Below are positions 44,695-54,637 of a stretch of DNA of 64,000 nt, piece by piece. The notes beneath the pieces were generated by a model. That model made no database searches and was not told the origin of the DNA. It saw only the letters and a program-made list of their open reading frames with translations. Location of the stretch: positions 62,001-126,000 of the forward strand of contig JAZUPB010000024.1 in assembly GCA_045604965.1 (NCBI GenBank), read 5' to 3'. This stretch comes from JAISGQ01 sp045604965. GTDB taxonomy: Bacteria > Bacillota > Clostridia > Oscillospirales > Acutalibacteraceae. A program made the translations under genes and the position numbers. Each line of letters opens with the position of its first letter. The first letter of the stretch is position 1.

Positions 44695-47600
44695 TTAATA
44701 TTTTATAACAACATTTTCCTCGCCAAGAATATTTTTTAGTTCTTTTAGCATAACATCATTAACTGAAACATTAAGATCTTTCGGTGCTGCACGAAGAGTT
44801 TTATCCTCGGTAGTGTATACATAAACCGAAGTCGGACCATCAAATATGCGAATTACTTTTTTTGCTTTTGAAAAAGAATCACTATCGAGACTTGAAATCT
44901 TCAGATAAAGCCCAGGATTTTTTGACCCTTTTTTATTCTCGTTGCTTTTTACGCCTCCTGAAACCTCATTTGATGTGTTTAACTTTTTCTCAGCAGCTTC
45001 AATAGTTCTTATCTGCTCACATATAAGTTTAGGTTCTTCTCCGGGGCCTTGATCATCTTCGTCATCTCTGACACTGAGTCTTCCCGATATGTAAACAACC
45101 GTACCTTCATTGAGCAATGTTCTGTACTCGGTCAAAATTCTCGGAAAAACAAGCATTTCCATTCCGCCAGTCATATCCTCAAGCTGCACAAAAGCCATTG
45201 TATCATTACTTTTTGTGATCTTTGTTTTGACCTGACTTATAAGAGCAAGGACATTAACTCTTTTTCCATCTGCACTGCCAAGCAAACGATCTTCGCACAT
45301 AGAAAAAATATCAGATATACGTTCTGATGAGAGTCTGACTGCAACCTCATTGAACTGTGTCATAGGATGACCTGACAGGTACATTTCAGTAACTTCCTTT
45401 TCCATTGCAAGAAGCTCTTCAACGGAAAACTCATCGACATTCGGCAATTCAACTTTGGGCCTGTTTTCCTCATCGGTAATAAGATCAAATATTCCAAGCT
45501 GCCCCTCGATAAATCCATTGTTTTTTTTATCAAGGTCAGCCATAACAACATCTATCGCAGAAAGCATCTGCCTCCTGTTTGCACCCAAACCGTCCATAGC
45601 ACCGCTTTTAATTAGACTTTCGATGGATCTTCTGTTTGTATCTTTGCCGTAAAGACGTTCACAAAAGCTGTAGAAATCTTTATATTCACCGTTTTTGTTC
45701 CTTTCAGCAATCAGAGTATCAACAAAGCCTGCACCGATATTCTTTATGGCAAGCAAGCCGAATCTGATATCTTCGCCGTGAACAGCAAATTTCTGTTCGG
45801 AATAATTTACGTGCGGCGGCAGTACTTTTATGCCTATTCTCTGACATTCCGAAATATATCTTGCGACCATACCTCTTTCACCAAGAACACTTGTAAGAAG
45901 TGCTGACATATACTCTCTCGGATAATGATATTTCAAATATGCAGTTTCATATGACACCAAAGCATATGCGGCTGCGTGACTTTTGTTGAACGCATACTCG
46001 GAGAAAACCTGTATTTCCGAGAAAATCTGCTCTGCAGCTTCTCTTGATACTCCTCTTCTCAAAGCGCCGTCAACAAGAATATTTCCATCTTCATCAACGC
46101 TGCCTTCTATAAACACCACGCGCTCTTTTTCCATTTCGGCACGTTTTTTCTTTGACATTGCACGTCTGACAAGATCAGCGCGGCCAAGAGAATATCCTGC
46201 AAGTTCGCGGCATATCTGCATAACCTGCTCCTGATAAACGATACATCCGTTTGTAACATCCAGAATGTTTTCAAGTAAATCAGTAGCATAAGATATTTTT
46301 TCAGGATGATGACGGTTATCTATGTACTTGGGTATAGATGCCATAGGCCCAGGTCGGTAAAGAGAAATAACCGCAATAAGGTCTTCTATGCTTTCAGGTA
46401 TAAGCTGCGTAAGAACTCTGCGCATACCGGCAGATTCAAACTGGAAAACACCCTCAGTGTGTCCCTGTGAAAGCATCGCAAATACTTCTTCGTCTCTATC
46501 ATCAATATCATCAAGATCGAAATCCGTTTCCTTTTTTCGGATCATTTTTACGGTATCATCGATGACTGTAAGATTTCGAAGTCCAAGAAAATCCATTTTA
46601 AGCAAACCAAGATTTTCAAGGGTCGTCATAGGATATTGAGTGATTACCGCACCTTCATTTTTTGCTAGCGGCACATAGTAATCAACAGGATTGTCTGTTA
46701 TAACCACTCCTGCCGCGTGCTTTGAAATATTACCTGGCATCCCCTCTACTTTTCTGGCCATTTCATACAGCTCATTAATCTGAGGATCTTCCTCACACAT
46801 AGCTCTGATATCTGATGATATCTCGTAAGCCTTGTCAAGGGTCATACGAAGTTCCTGAGGGACCAGCTTTGCAAGCTTATCACGTAAATTAAGAGGAACA
46901 CCTAACGCTCTGCCCACGTCACGTATTGCACGTCTTGCTTTCATAGTACCAAATGTGACTATCTGAGCCACGTGATCCTCTCCGTACTTATCAATAACAT
47001 AATCAATAACTTTCTGACGCTTTTCATCAGAAAAGTCAATATCAAAGTCAGGCATACTGACTCTTTCAGGATTAAGAAATCTTTCAAAAAGTAGATTGTA
47101 TCTTATTGGATCGATAGAAGTTATTCCGATGCAATATGCTGCTATACTGCCTGCACCTGATCCTCTGCCGTGTCCCGTTGGGACATCGTGTGTTCTCGCA
47201 TAATGAACAAAATCGTGAACTATAAGGTAATAATCAACATACCCCATTCGTTCGATAGTTGTAAGTTCATATTCCAGTCTTTCCACAATCTCCTGTGACG
47301 GGTCATCTCCGTAGTTTTTATATAATCCATCGTAGCAAAGATTTCTGAAATATTCGTAATGTGTCTGTCCTTCGGGTACATCAAAATTCGGAAGCTTAGT
47401 GACTCCAAACTCAAACTCCACATTACACATTTCTGCGATTATTCCTGTATTTACAACAGCCTCAGGATAATCCTGCACCAGAAGAGACATTTCTTCTTCA
47501 CTTTTGACATAGAACTCTTGTGTGGGAAATCTGAATGCATTGGGATTGCTTATTACATCTTTCGTCTGAATGCAAAGCAGCACTTCGTGCATTTTTGCAT

Positions 47601-48240
47601 CGTCCTTTGAAATATAGTGGCAGTCATTCGTAACTACCATAGGAATTCCTGTCTCTCTGGAAATACGCACCAGACCGTCGTTTACTCGAATCTGTTCCTC
47701 GATTCCGTGATCTTGAAGCTCCAGATAATATTTTCCTCTGCCAAATACACTGTCGTACCAGATGGAAGCTTCCATAGCACCTTCATAATCGCCATCATCT
47801 ATCTTTCTTGACGGCTCACCTGCAAGACAGGCAGAAAGCGCAATCAGACCCTCATGATGTTTTTCCAAAACCTCTCTGTCAACTCTCGGTTTATTATAAA
47901 ATCCTTCTGTCCAGGCAATCGAAACAAGTTTACATAAATTTTCGTAACCTTTATAATTTTCACAAAGAAGAACAAGATGATAAGATTCATTATCCATCCC
48001 GTGCACCTTATCGTGCCGTGTGCGTCTGGACACATAAACCTCACATCCGACGATAGGTTTTATACCCTGATTTTTACATTCCTTGTAAAAATCGATCACT
48101 CCGTACATAACTCCGTGATCAGTTATTGCAAGAGCCTTCTGTCCGAGCCGCTTCGCTTCCGCAACAAGCTGAGGAATTCGACACGCTCCATCAAGAAGGC
48201 TGTATTCAGTATGTACGTGCAAATGTACGAAGCCGCTCAT
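44695..48240 (-). CDS. dnaE: DNA polymerase III alpha subunit DnaE
   Basis: Replicative or lesion-tolerant polymerase subunit of 1181 residues. The N-terminal PHP domain has HLHVHTEYSLLDGA (metal-binding His/Glu), the palm has PDFDIDFSD (catalytic Asp), and a helix-hairpin-helix (about 820-850) and an OB-fold (about 980-1070) follow. Length and order match DnaE, not the longer PolC. It lies 4 bases after whiA and about 110 bases before pfkA. Confidence 0.97.
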   Translation of the reverse strand: MSGFVHLHVHTEYSLLDGACRIPQLVAEAKRLGQKALAITDHGVMYGVIDFYKECKNQGIKPIVGCEVYVSRRTRHDKVHGMDNESYHLVLLCENYKGYENLCKLVSIAWTEGFYNKPRVDREVLEKHHEGLIALSACLAGEPSRKIDDGDYEGAMEASIWYDSVFGRGKYYLELQDHGIEEQIRVNDGLVRISRETGIPMVVTNDCHYISKDDAKMHEVLLCIQTKDVISNPNAFRFPTQEFYVKSEEEMSLLVQDYPEAVVNTGIIAEMCNVEFEFGVTKLPNFDVPEGQTHYEYFRNLCYDGLYKNYGDDPSQEIVERLEYELTTIERMGYVDYYLIVHDFVHYARTHDVPTGHGRGSGAGSIAAYCIGITSIDPIRYNLLFERFLNPERVSMPDFDIDFSDEKRQKVIDYVIDKYGEDHVAQIVTFGTMKARRAIRDVGRALGVPLNLRDKLAKLVPQELRMTLDKAYEISSDIRAMCEEDPQINELYEMARKVEGMPGNISKHAAGVVITDNPVDYYVPLAKNEGAVITQYPMTTLENLGLLKMDFLGLRNLTVIDDTVKMIRKKETDFDLDDIDDRDEEVFAMLSQGHTEGVFQFESAGMRRVLTQLIPESIEDLIAVISLYRPGPMASIPKYIDNRHHPEKISYATDLLENILDVTNGCIVYQEQVMQICRELAGYSLGRADLVRRAMSKKKRAEMEKERVVFIEGSVDEDGNILVDGALRRGVSREAAEQIFSEIQVFSEYAFNKSHAAAYALVSYETAYLKYHYPREYMSALLTSVLGERGMVARYISECQRIGIKVLPPHVNYSEQKFAVHGEDIRFGLLAIKNIGAGFVDTLIAERNKNGEYKDFYSFCERLYGKDTNRRSIESLIKSGAMDGLGANRRQMLSAIDVVMADLDKKNNGFIEGQLGIFDLITDEENRPKVELPNVDEFSVEELLAMEKEVTEMYLSGHPMTQFNEVAVRLSSERISDIFSMCEDRLLGSADGKRVNVLALISQVKTKITKSNDTMAFVQLEDMTGGMEMLVFPRILTEYRTLLNEGTVVYISGRLSVRDDEDDQGPGEEPKLICEQIRTIEAAEKKLNTSNEVSGGVKSNENKKGSKNPGLYLKISSLDSDSFSKAKKVIRIFDGPTSVYVYTTEDKTLRAAPKDLNVSVNDVMLKELKNILGEENVVIKY

Positions 48241-48244
48241 TAAA

Positions 48245-49138
48245 TCAATCCTCCTTGCACCATTCGATGAGACGTTTCAGTCTATGATTCACTCCGCTTC
48301 TTGAGAGCGGAGGATCAAGCATATCACCTAAATCGCGAAGAGATGTTCCCGGATTTTCAAGCCTGAGCATTGCAATTTCACGCAAATCTTCGGGCAAGCT
48401 GTAAAGGTCATTCTCTTCACAGTATTTTTTAATTATATATATTTGCTTTGCCGCTGCATCAGATACTTTTTTAAGGTTGGCGTTATCGCAGTTTGTCTGC
48501 CGCTGAGCACGATTCCTCATATCACGCAGTGAGCGCTCTTCAAAAATCTGAAACGATGAATTCTGTGCGCCGATCTCAAGCAATATCTGTTCTATTATTT
48601 CACTGTCCTTAAAGTATACAAGGTAATTGCCTTTACGCTCAGATAACCCTGCATTGACAATTCCGTTGAGATTGAGGATTTTTATTAGCGTTTCTGCAAG
48701 AGATTTTCGCTGAATATCAAATTCAAGATGATAATCTTTCTTGGGATCTGTTACTGACCCGCATGCAAGAAATGCACCTCTCAAAAAAGATGAAAAACAG
48801 CACGGCTTATTCAACAGTGAAATACGTACAGAACTGTCATCTCCAAATAATTCAACCAGTTCCTCCCTGTCTGATTTATAAGGAATTGAAATTACATATA
48901 TCGGCTTTTCATCAAATTTTTTCGTGTGTGTTATGTCAACTGCTATATTGCAAATTTCTGCAGCACATTCTGCAATCTTTTTTGCAATATATTCGTATTT
49001 TGTTCTGAATGAAGACTTGTAATCATTATTCAATAAACCCGAAAAGAGCAGCAGCGAATACGCCTCTGCTCTTAAACAACATTTACTATTAATCAAAAGA
49101 TCACAAAGTGCTATTTTTGTTTCGGATGAAAATGACAT
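48245..49138 (-). CDS. whiA: DNA-binding protein WhiA
   Basis: Homing-endonuclease-derived DNA-binding protein that affects sporulation (Actinobacteria) and division and metabolism (Firmicutes). The 297-residue product has MSFSSETKIALC at the N-terminus, a LAGLIDADG-like core without catalytic residues, and a C-terminal helix-turn-helix with LGDMLDPPLSRSGVNHRLKRL. It lies 16 bases after rapZ. The gene yvcK, which in B. subtilis sits between the two, is absent here. Confidence 0.95.
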   Translation of the reverse strand: MSFSSETKIALCDLLINSKCCLRAEAYSLLLFSGLLNNDYKSSFRTKYEYIAKKIAECAAEICNIAVDITHTKKFDEKPIYVISIPYKSDREELVELFGDDSSVRISLLNKPCCFSSFLRGAFLACGSVTDPKKDYHLEFDIQRKSLAETLIKILNLNGIVNAGLSERKGNYLVYFKDSEIIEQILLEIGAQNSSFQIFEERSLRDMRNRAQRQTNCDNANLKKVSDAAAKQIYIIKKYCEENDLYSLPEDLREIAMLRLENPGTSLRDLGDMLDPPLSRSGVNHRLKRLIEWCKED

Positions 49139-49153
49139 TGTTTTTCCGCCTAT

Positions 49154-50014
49154 TTAACCTTTTATATCTTTATCTCTGTGAGTAACTACAGGATTATAAC
49201 CCTTTGAACAAAGATAATTTTTCAGTGCTTCAGCTATTGCCACAGAGCGATGGTTTCCTCCTGTGCATCCAATGCCTATAATCAACTGGCTTCTTCCCTC
49301 AGATACATACAAAGGAATCATATACTCCATCATATCGCAAAGTCTATGCAAAAAGCCCTGAGTCTGATCACTTGCAAGGACATAATCGCGTACCGGTTCA
49401 TCTACTCCGGTCATATTTCTGAGTTCAGGAATATAGAATGGGTTCGGGAAACATCTTACATCAAAGACCATATCTGCGCCAATCAGCTGTCCGCGTTTAA
49501 ATCCAAATGATACAATCTCTATTTTCATTGGAGAAAATGCTTCTCCCTCGAACATCTGAATTATCCGTTCACGAAGCTGTTTCGGCGTCAAATTTGATGT
49601 ATCAATTACATAATCAGCCTGTTTTCTAATTGATGAAAGCATCTCATTTTCACTGTCAATTGCTTCATTTATGGAATATCCGCATTTATCGTACATCGGG
49701 TGTGTACGGCGTGTCTCCTTAAATCTGTTGATCAAAACATCAGATTTACAATCGACATACACCAACTTAAATGAATCTCCGTTTGATCTGAGCTTCTCAA
49801 GAGAATTGTTTATATTTGAAAACAGTTCGAGACCTCTGCAATCAATTACAACTGCCGCTTTTTTTATATTGTCGACCTGAAGACAAAGATCATAAAATCT
49901 ATGAAGCAGCTGTGGAGGAATATTATCAACACAATAATACCCAATATCTTCAAGTGCATTATGGATAACCGTTTTTCCGGCACCCGAAAGTCCTGTTATA
50001 ACTAAAAATTCCAT
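49154..50014 (-). CDS. rapZ: RNase adapter protein RapZ/YvcJ
   Basis: Nucleotide-binding protein; in E. coli it directs glmZ RNA to RNase E, and the Firmicute homologue is YvcJ. The 286-residue product has Walker A GLSGAGKT (about residue 8), Walker B-like VDCRG and the C-terminal GCTGGNHRSVAIAEAL motif. It follows murB by 6 bases. In Firmicutes the RNA-adapter function is unproven. Confidence 0.95.
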   Translation of the reverse strand: MEFLVITGLSGAGKTVIHNALEDIGYYCVDNIPPQLLHRFYDLCLQVDNIKKAAVVIDCRGLELFSNINNSLEKLRSNGDSFKLVYVDCKSDVLINRFKETRRTHPMYDKCGYSINEAIDSENEMLSSIRKQADYVIDTSNLTPKQLRERIIQMFEGEAFSPMKIEIVSFGFKRGQLIGADMVFDVRCFPNPFYIPELRNMTGVDEPVRDYVLASDQTQGFLHRLCDMMEYMIPLYVSEGRSQLIIGIGCTGGNHRSVAIAEALKNYLCSKGYNPVVTHRDKDIKG

Positions 50015-50019
50015 TTCTA

Positions 50020-50937
50020 TTACACGCCTTCACCAATAGCCCTGATTTCGCTTTCCAAATCAACGCCGGTTTCATTTTTAACAGTATTCTGTATGTGGCG
50101 AACAAGATTAAGAACATCTTCGCAGGTAGCATCACCTATATTTACAATAAAACCTGCATGTTTTTCGCTGACCTGAGCACCACCTACTGAATATCCCTTA
50201 AGTCCGCACTGTTCTATAAGCGCACCTGCAAAATATCCGACCGGACGCTTGAATGCGCTGCCTGCACTGGGAAGCTCAAGAGGCTGCTTATCGCTTCTTT
50301 TTCCCATAAGCTCACGCATTGTTCCCTTTATTCTTTCTTTATCGCCTTTTTCAAGAACAAATGTTGCAGAAATGATAATATAATTTTTTCCTGTAAAAAA
50401 GCTCTTTCTGTAGTCAAGCTCCATTTCATCAATGGTAAGAGAGTGAATCTCTCCGTCCATATCGATATATTCACAGGCAACTGCAACATCCTTCATTTCT
50501 CCGCCGTATGCACCTGCGTTCATATAGATCGCACCGCCTACCGATCCGGGAATGCCATATGCAAACTCAAGACCTGTAAGACTGTTTCCGTGTGCAAACT
50601 GACAAAGATGAGAAAGCATAGTTCCTGCGCCTGCAACTATTTTGTTGCTGCCAATACATTGCAGTGAACAAAAATCACCATCTAAAGAAATAACTACGCC
50701 GCGTATACCTTTATCAGAAACCAACAGATTTGATCCGTTTCCGACAACAGTCAGCGGAATATTCTGTTCTTTTGTCAACTTTATGACTATGCTTAACTCT
50801 TCGCGAGTCTGAGCACTTACAAAAATATCTGCAGGTCCGCCAATTTTGAACGAAGTACGTTTACTCATCGGCTCATCAAGTTTATATTTTATTGATTTTT
50901 CAGCAAGCTGCTGAGCAAATTCAATATAGTTATTCAT
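50020..50937 (-). CDS. murB: UDP-N-acetylenolpyruvoylglucosamine reductase
   Basis: FAD-dependent reductase making UDP-MurNAc. The 305-residue product shows the FAD-binding RTSFKIGGPADIFV, VVGNGSNLLVSD, GIPGSVGGAIYMNAGAYGGE and a C-terminal GAQVSEKHAGFIVN typical of type II MurB. GGAG is 6 bases before ATG 50937; a TTG at 50949 is too close to it. It lies 12 bases after glk. Confidence 0.97.
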   Translation of the reverse strand: MNNYIEFAQQLAEKSIKYKLDEPMSKRTSFKIGGPADIFVSAQTREELSIVIKLTKEQNIPLTVVGNGSNLLVSDKGIRGVVISLDGDFCSLQCIGSNKIVAGAGTMLSHLCQFAHGNSLTGLEFAYGIPGSVGGAIYMNAGAYGGEMKDVAVACEYIDMDGEIHSLTIDEMELDYRKSFFTGKNYIIISATFVLEKGDKERIKGTMRELMGKRSDKQPLELPSAGSAFKRPVGYFAGALIEQCGLKGYSVGGAQVSEKHAGFIVNIGDATCEDVLNLVRHIQNTVKNETGVDLESEIRAIGEGV

Positions 50938-50949
50938 ATAATTCTCCAA

Positions 50950-51903
50950 TCAGTTTGCTTTATAAAGGTTGGCAGCACCAATGAGACCTGCATCGTTCTC
51001 AAGAGTCGCCATAACAACCTTTGTCTGCTTGTCGCTGACCTTTGTAAATCTTTCTTTTTCTACTATCTCGTTAAGTGCCTTGAGAATATAATCGCCCTCT
51101 TTGCTTATTGCACCGCCTATGCAAATTACATCGGGCTGGAATATATTTACCATATTTGTAACACCGCAGGCAATATATTCAATGTATTTCTTAACGACTG
51201 CAATACCTGTCTCATCACCTGCACGCATAGCGTCAAATGCAGTCTTGCCATTTACGTTATCAATGCTGCCTTCTGCAATTTTCCAAAGAGCAGACTCCTT
51301 GTTTTCTTCCATTGCAGCCTTTGTCTGCTCAATAAGTGCAGTTACGGAAGCATATCTTTCCCAGCAGCCCTTTCTGCCGCAGTTACAGGGAATTCCGTCA
51401 AATGCAATAACAGTATGTCCAAGTTCTCCGCCTGCATAATTTGCACCGCTGAAAAGCTTTCCTCCAATAATAAGTCCGCCGCCTACGCCGGTTCCAAGTG
51501 TAACACAAACAGCGTCCTTTGCACCTTTTGCAGCACCTGCAACGAATTCGCCCAAAGCAGCTGCATTAGCATCGTTTTCAATGTAAACCTTGCGGTTGAT
51601 TTTTTCTTCAAGCTTTGCAGCAAGAGGGAAGTTTTCAAACTTCATGTTTTCTGCACGTTCAACAATGCCTGTATCGCTGTTTACTGCTCCGGGAGTTCCG
51701 ATACCGATATTCGAAACATCGTTAAGAGTAATTCCTGCCTCGTGCAGAACAATTGAACATGCCTTAATTATATTGTCAACAACAGCATCATTTCCGTCTG
51801 CTACGCCTGTAGGCACGGAGCTTTTAAACTTTACAACATCATTTTCGTCAACAAGTCCAGCCTTAACATTTGTTCCGCCAAGATCAATTCCAAGATTATA
51901 CAT
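50950..51903 (-). CDS. glk: ROK-family glucokinase
   Basis: Phosphorylates glucose using ATP. The 317-residue product has the ATP-binding GIDLGGTNVKAGLV, GIGTPGAVNSDTG, the sugar-binding ENDANAAALGE, and the ROK zinc motif CNCGRKGCWERYAS. It lies between hprK and murB, giving a carbon-handling cluster. A purely regulatory ROK protein is unlikely as there is no N-terminal DNA-binding domain. Confidence 0.94.
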   Translation of the reverse strand: MYNLGIDLGGTNVKAGLVDENDVVKFKSSVPTGVADGNDAVVDNIIKACSIVLHEAGITLNDVSNIGIGTPGAVNSDTGIVERAENMKFENFPLAAKLEEKINRKVYIENDANAAALGEFVAGAAKGAKDAVCVTLGTGVGGGLIIGGKLFSGANYAGGELGHTVIAFDGIPCNCGRKGCWERYASVTALIEQTKAAMEENKESALWKIAEGSIDNVNGKTAFDAMRAGDETGIAVVKKYIEYIACGVTNMVNIFQPDVICIGGAISKEGDYILKALNEIVEKERFTKVSDKQTKVVMATLENDAGLIGAANLYKAN

Positions 51904-51924
51904 TTTATTCTCTCCTATTTTTAA

Positions 51925-52893
51925 TTAATTGAATGAATCCCATTCTGTTTTTGTTTCATTTGGAACAGTTTCAACGACCATTCCCAGATTATGCAGAAGC
52001 TCGTGAGCTGCATTATAACCCATTTTCTTCTGTCTGTTATTCATTGCCGCTACCTCAATTATAATTGCGAGATTTCGTCCGGGTTTTACCGGAATTGTAA
52101 GGGACGGCACTTTATTGCCAAGGATTTCAGTATATTCATCGTCCATTCCCATTCGGTCATATACCTTACTGCTGTCCCATATTTCCATATTGATAACCAG
52201 ATCTATCTTTTCGGTTATTTTAACAGCACCCATACCGAATATTCTTCGTGCATTAATTATACCTATTCCGCGAAGCTCTATGAAATGCCTGATATTTGGA
52301 GGCGCTGATCCAACAAGAGTTTTATTGGAAACACGTCTTATTTCAACAGCGTCGTCCGCGATAAGTCGATGTCCGCGTTTAACAAGTTCAATAGCAGTTT
52401 CCGATTTACCTACGCCGCTGTCACCTGTAAGCAAAATACCTTCACCGTATACCTCAACAAGGACACCGTGACGTGTAACTCTAGGCGCAAGCTCAACATT
52501 CAGAAAAGCAACAAGCGCAGAAATGAATCCACTGGTCTGCTCTCCTGTAGTCAAAATAGGCATTGAGTATTTTTTTGCTGCCTCAAGCATTTCGGGTAGC
52601 GGTTCCAAGTTTCTGCAAAGAATAAGTCCCGGAGCTCCCTGAGAAAAAAGCTTAGAAAGACAGTTTGCTCTGGTTTCCTTGTCAAATTGTTTTAAAAATG
52701 AAATTTCCGTAATACCGCACACTAGAAGTCTTGACTTATCATAATAATCCATAAATCCGGTGAGTTCAACACCCGGACGGTTGACTTCAGCTGATTCAAT
52801 CATAATGGTATCCGGATCACGCGGCATCAAAATCTTTTCAAGAGAAAGCTCTTTTATGATTTTGGACATTGACACCGAAAAGTTTTGCGCCAT
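51925..52893 (-). CDS. hprK: HPr kinase/phosphorylase
   Basis: Phosphorylates HPr on Ser46, controlling CcpA-mediated catabolite repression. The 322-residue product has the N-terminal domain, Walker A GDSGVGKSE (about residue 155), and the HPrK signature MEIWDSSKVYDRMG region with VKPGRNLAIIIEVAAMN. SD GGCGGTG precedes the ATG. It heads the minus-strand unit down to pfkA; a TATAAT lies at 52941-52946 but no good -35 is seen. Confidence 0.96.
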   Translation of the reverse strand: MAQNFSVSMSKIIKELSLEKILMPRDPDTIMIESAEVNRPGVELTGFMDYYDKSRLLVCGITEISFLKQFDKETRANCLSKLFSQGAPGLILCRNLEPLPEMLEAAKKYSMPILTTGEQTSGFISALVAFLNVELAPRVTRHGVLVEVYGEGILLTGDSGVGKSETAIELVKRGHRLIADDAVEIRRVSNKTLVGSAPPNIRHFIELRGIGIINARRIFGMGAVKITEKIDLVINMEIWDSSKVYDRMGMDDEYTEILGNKVPSLTIPVKPGRNLAIIIEVAAMNNRQKKMGYNAAHELLHNLGMVVETVPNETKTEWDSFN

Positions 52894-53059
52894 ATAAGCA
52901 CCGCCTTGTATATCATTAATTCTGAATACTCAGACTAATTAATTATACATTATTACAAACATTTTTTAAAGTCTATTTAATTAATTTTACATCTATTTGT
53001 ATATTTATTTTTTCCAAGTCAAAAATCTACGTACATATATTTCGAATAACGGTGGTTGA

Positions 53060-54637
53060 ATGTTTTCTAAGTTTATAAATTGGCTTACTGATTCTGACGA
53101 ATACAAGTTTGAAAACAACGCAGTTTTTGATATTTCACCCGATTATAATCAGGATTTATTTACAGGAAAGAATAATTTTCAAAACAACTGCGACTATATA
53201 AAAAAGCTTATTGGAAAAAGCAAAGATATACTGCTGCGTCAGTTTACCCTTGCTTCAGGCAAGCGTGCAGCTATTGTTTTTGTTGATGGAATGAGCAATA
53301 AGGCACTCATAGAATCGAGTGTTATTCTTGCATCAAGACGTTATGCCGATTATTCATATGAAAATAAGTTTTCTCCTCTTGATGAGATAACTCAGCTTTT
53401 TGGATCAAGCGAAATATCTTCTCAGAAAAGCCTGTCGAATGCATACCTTTCCGCCTTGTCCGGGGATGCAGCAATAATTATAGAAAACGAATCGGAATGC
53501 TATATTGCCGGAGTCAGGGCAATTCAATCAAGAAGCGTCACCGAAAGCTTAAATGAAGGTTCAATCAGAGGTCCTCACGAAGCATTTACTGAAACGCTTC
53601 GAATAAATACCGCTTTGATCAGACGGCGTCTTCCCGACCCCAATCTTATAATTGAACCGTTAAAAGTGGGACTTCGCTCTCATACAGATATCTGCCTATG
53701 TTATATCAGGGGGCTTACAAACACTTCATTAGTAAATCAAGTACGCAAAAAAATCGAAAATATAAATACTGATATTATCGGAGACTCCGGTAAGCTTGAG
53801 CAATTTTTTGAGGGAGAACGTCTTAGTATTTTTCCTCAGTGCGGAGGAACAGAACAGACAGACCTTGCCGCATCTGCAATTACCGGTGGACAACTTGTCA
53901 TACTTGTCAACGGAAGTCCTCAAGCTCTTATTCTTCCCATTACCGTTTCCCAGCTTATGACTGTAAGCGAAGATAATTACGGAAAATGGTTTTTTTCAGG
54001 CTGTATAAGGCTTCTTCGCTGGATATGTACTTTAATTGCAATAACTGCACCTGCATTATACGTTGCAATAATATCTTATCATCCTGAAATAATTCCGACA
54101 AAGCTATTGCTTTTAACTGCATTAAACAGAGTTAATGTCCCCTTTCCTGCAATCGTTGAGGTTCTGCTTATTGAACTTGTATTTGAAATAATACGTGAAG
54201 CCAGCACGCGGATGCCTCAAAAAATAAGTTCGGCACTATCGATCGTAGGCGGTCTGATAATCGGCGACGCAACAATAAATGCTGGTCTTCTGAGTCCCCT
54301 GATAATTATTATTGCAGGCATTTCTACATTGTCGTCTTTCGCAGTTCCTTCATATTCCCTCAAATCCACAATAAGATTCTATAAATATTTTTTGATATTC
54401 TGTGCCTCCGTTCTTGGAATCTTCGGCACCACCGCAGGAATTGTAATTATGATTTCAAGATTCGTTTCCCAGCAGAATTACGGTGTGCCTTTTTCAACTC
54501 CATTTTCACCTTTAAATATGCGTCAAATGATTCTGTCTGTATTTCAGGCACCTGCAAAGCTGCACCGAATAAGAAATTCAATTTTTAAGACTGAAGATAA
54601 ATTTTCTGGTAAATGGAGTGATCAATCAAATGAATAA
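53060..54637 (+). CDS. gerAA: Spore germination protein, GerAA family
   Basis: A-subunit of a germinant receptor in the inner spore membrane. The 525-residue product has a soluble N-terminal half (1-250) with FVDGMSNKALIE and RQFTLASGKRAAIV, the conserved PFPAIVEVLLIELVFEIIREAS segment (about 355-380), and at least four membrane helices in the C-terminal half. It overlaps gerAB by a few bases, and the GerAA-AB-AC order is intact. No clear sigma-G promoter was found in the 166-base gap before it. Confidence 0.95.
   Translation: MFSKFINWLTDSDEYKFENNAVFDISPDYNQDLFTGKNNFQNNCDYIKKLIGKSKDILLRQFTLASGKRAAIVFVDGMSNKALIESSVILASRRYADYSYENKFSPLDEITQLFGSSEISSQKSLSNAYLSALSGDAAIIIENESECYIAGVRAIQSRSVTESLNEGSIRGPHEAFTETLRINTALIRRRLPDPNLIIEPLKVGLRSHTDICLCYIRGLTNTSLVNQVRKKIENINTDIIGDSGKLEQFFEGERLSIFPQCGGTEQTDLAASAITGGQLVILVNGSPQALILPITVSQLMTVSEDNYGKWFFSGCIRLLRWICTLIAITAPALYVAIISYHPEIIPTKLLLLTALNRVNVPFPAIVEVLLIELVFEIIREASTRMPQKISSALSIVGGLIIGDATINAGLLSPLIIIIAGISTLSSFAVPSYSLKSTIRFYKYFLIFCASVLGIFGTTAGIVIMISRFVSQQNYGVPFSTPFSPLNMRQMILSVFQAPAKLHRIRNSIFKTEDKFSGKWSDQSNE

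Noticed and set aside
52894..53059. Sigma-G promoter expected before gerAA
   Set aside because: Several AT-rich hexamers are present but none combine a -35 and -10 at proper spacing.
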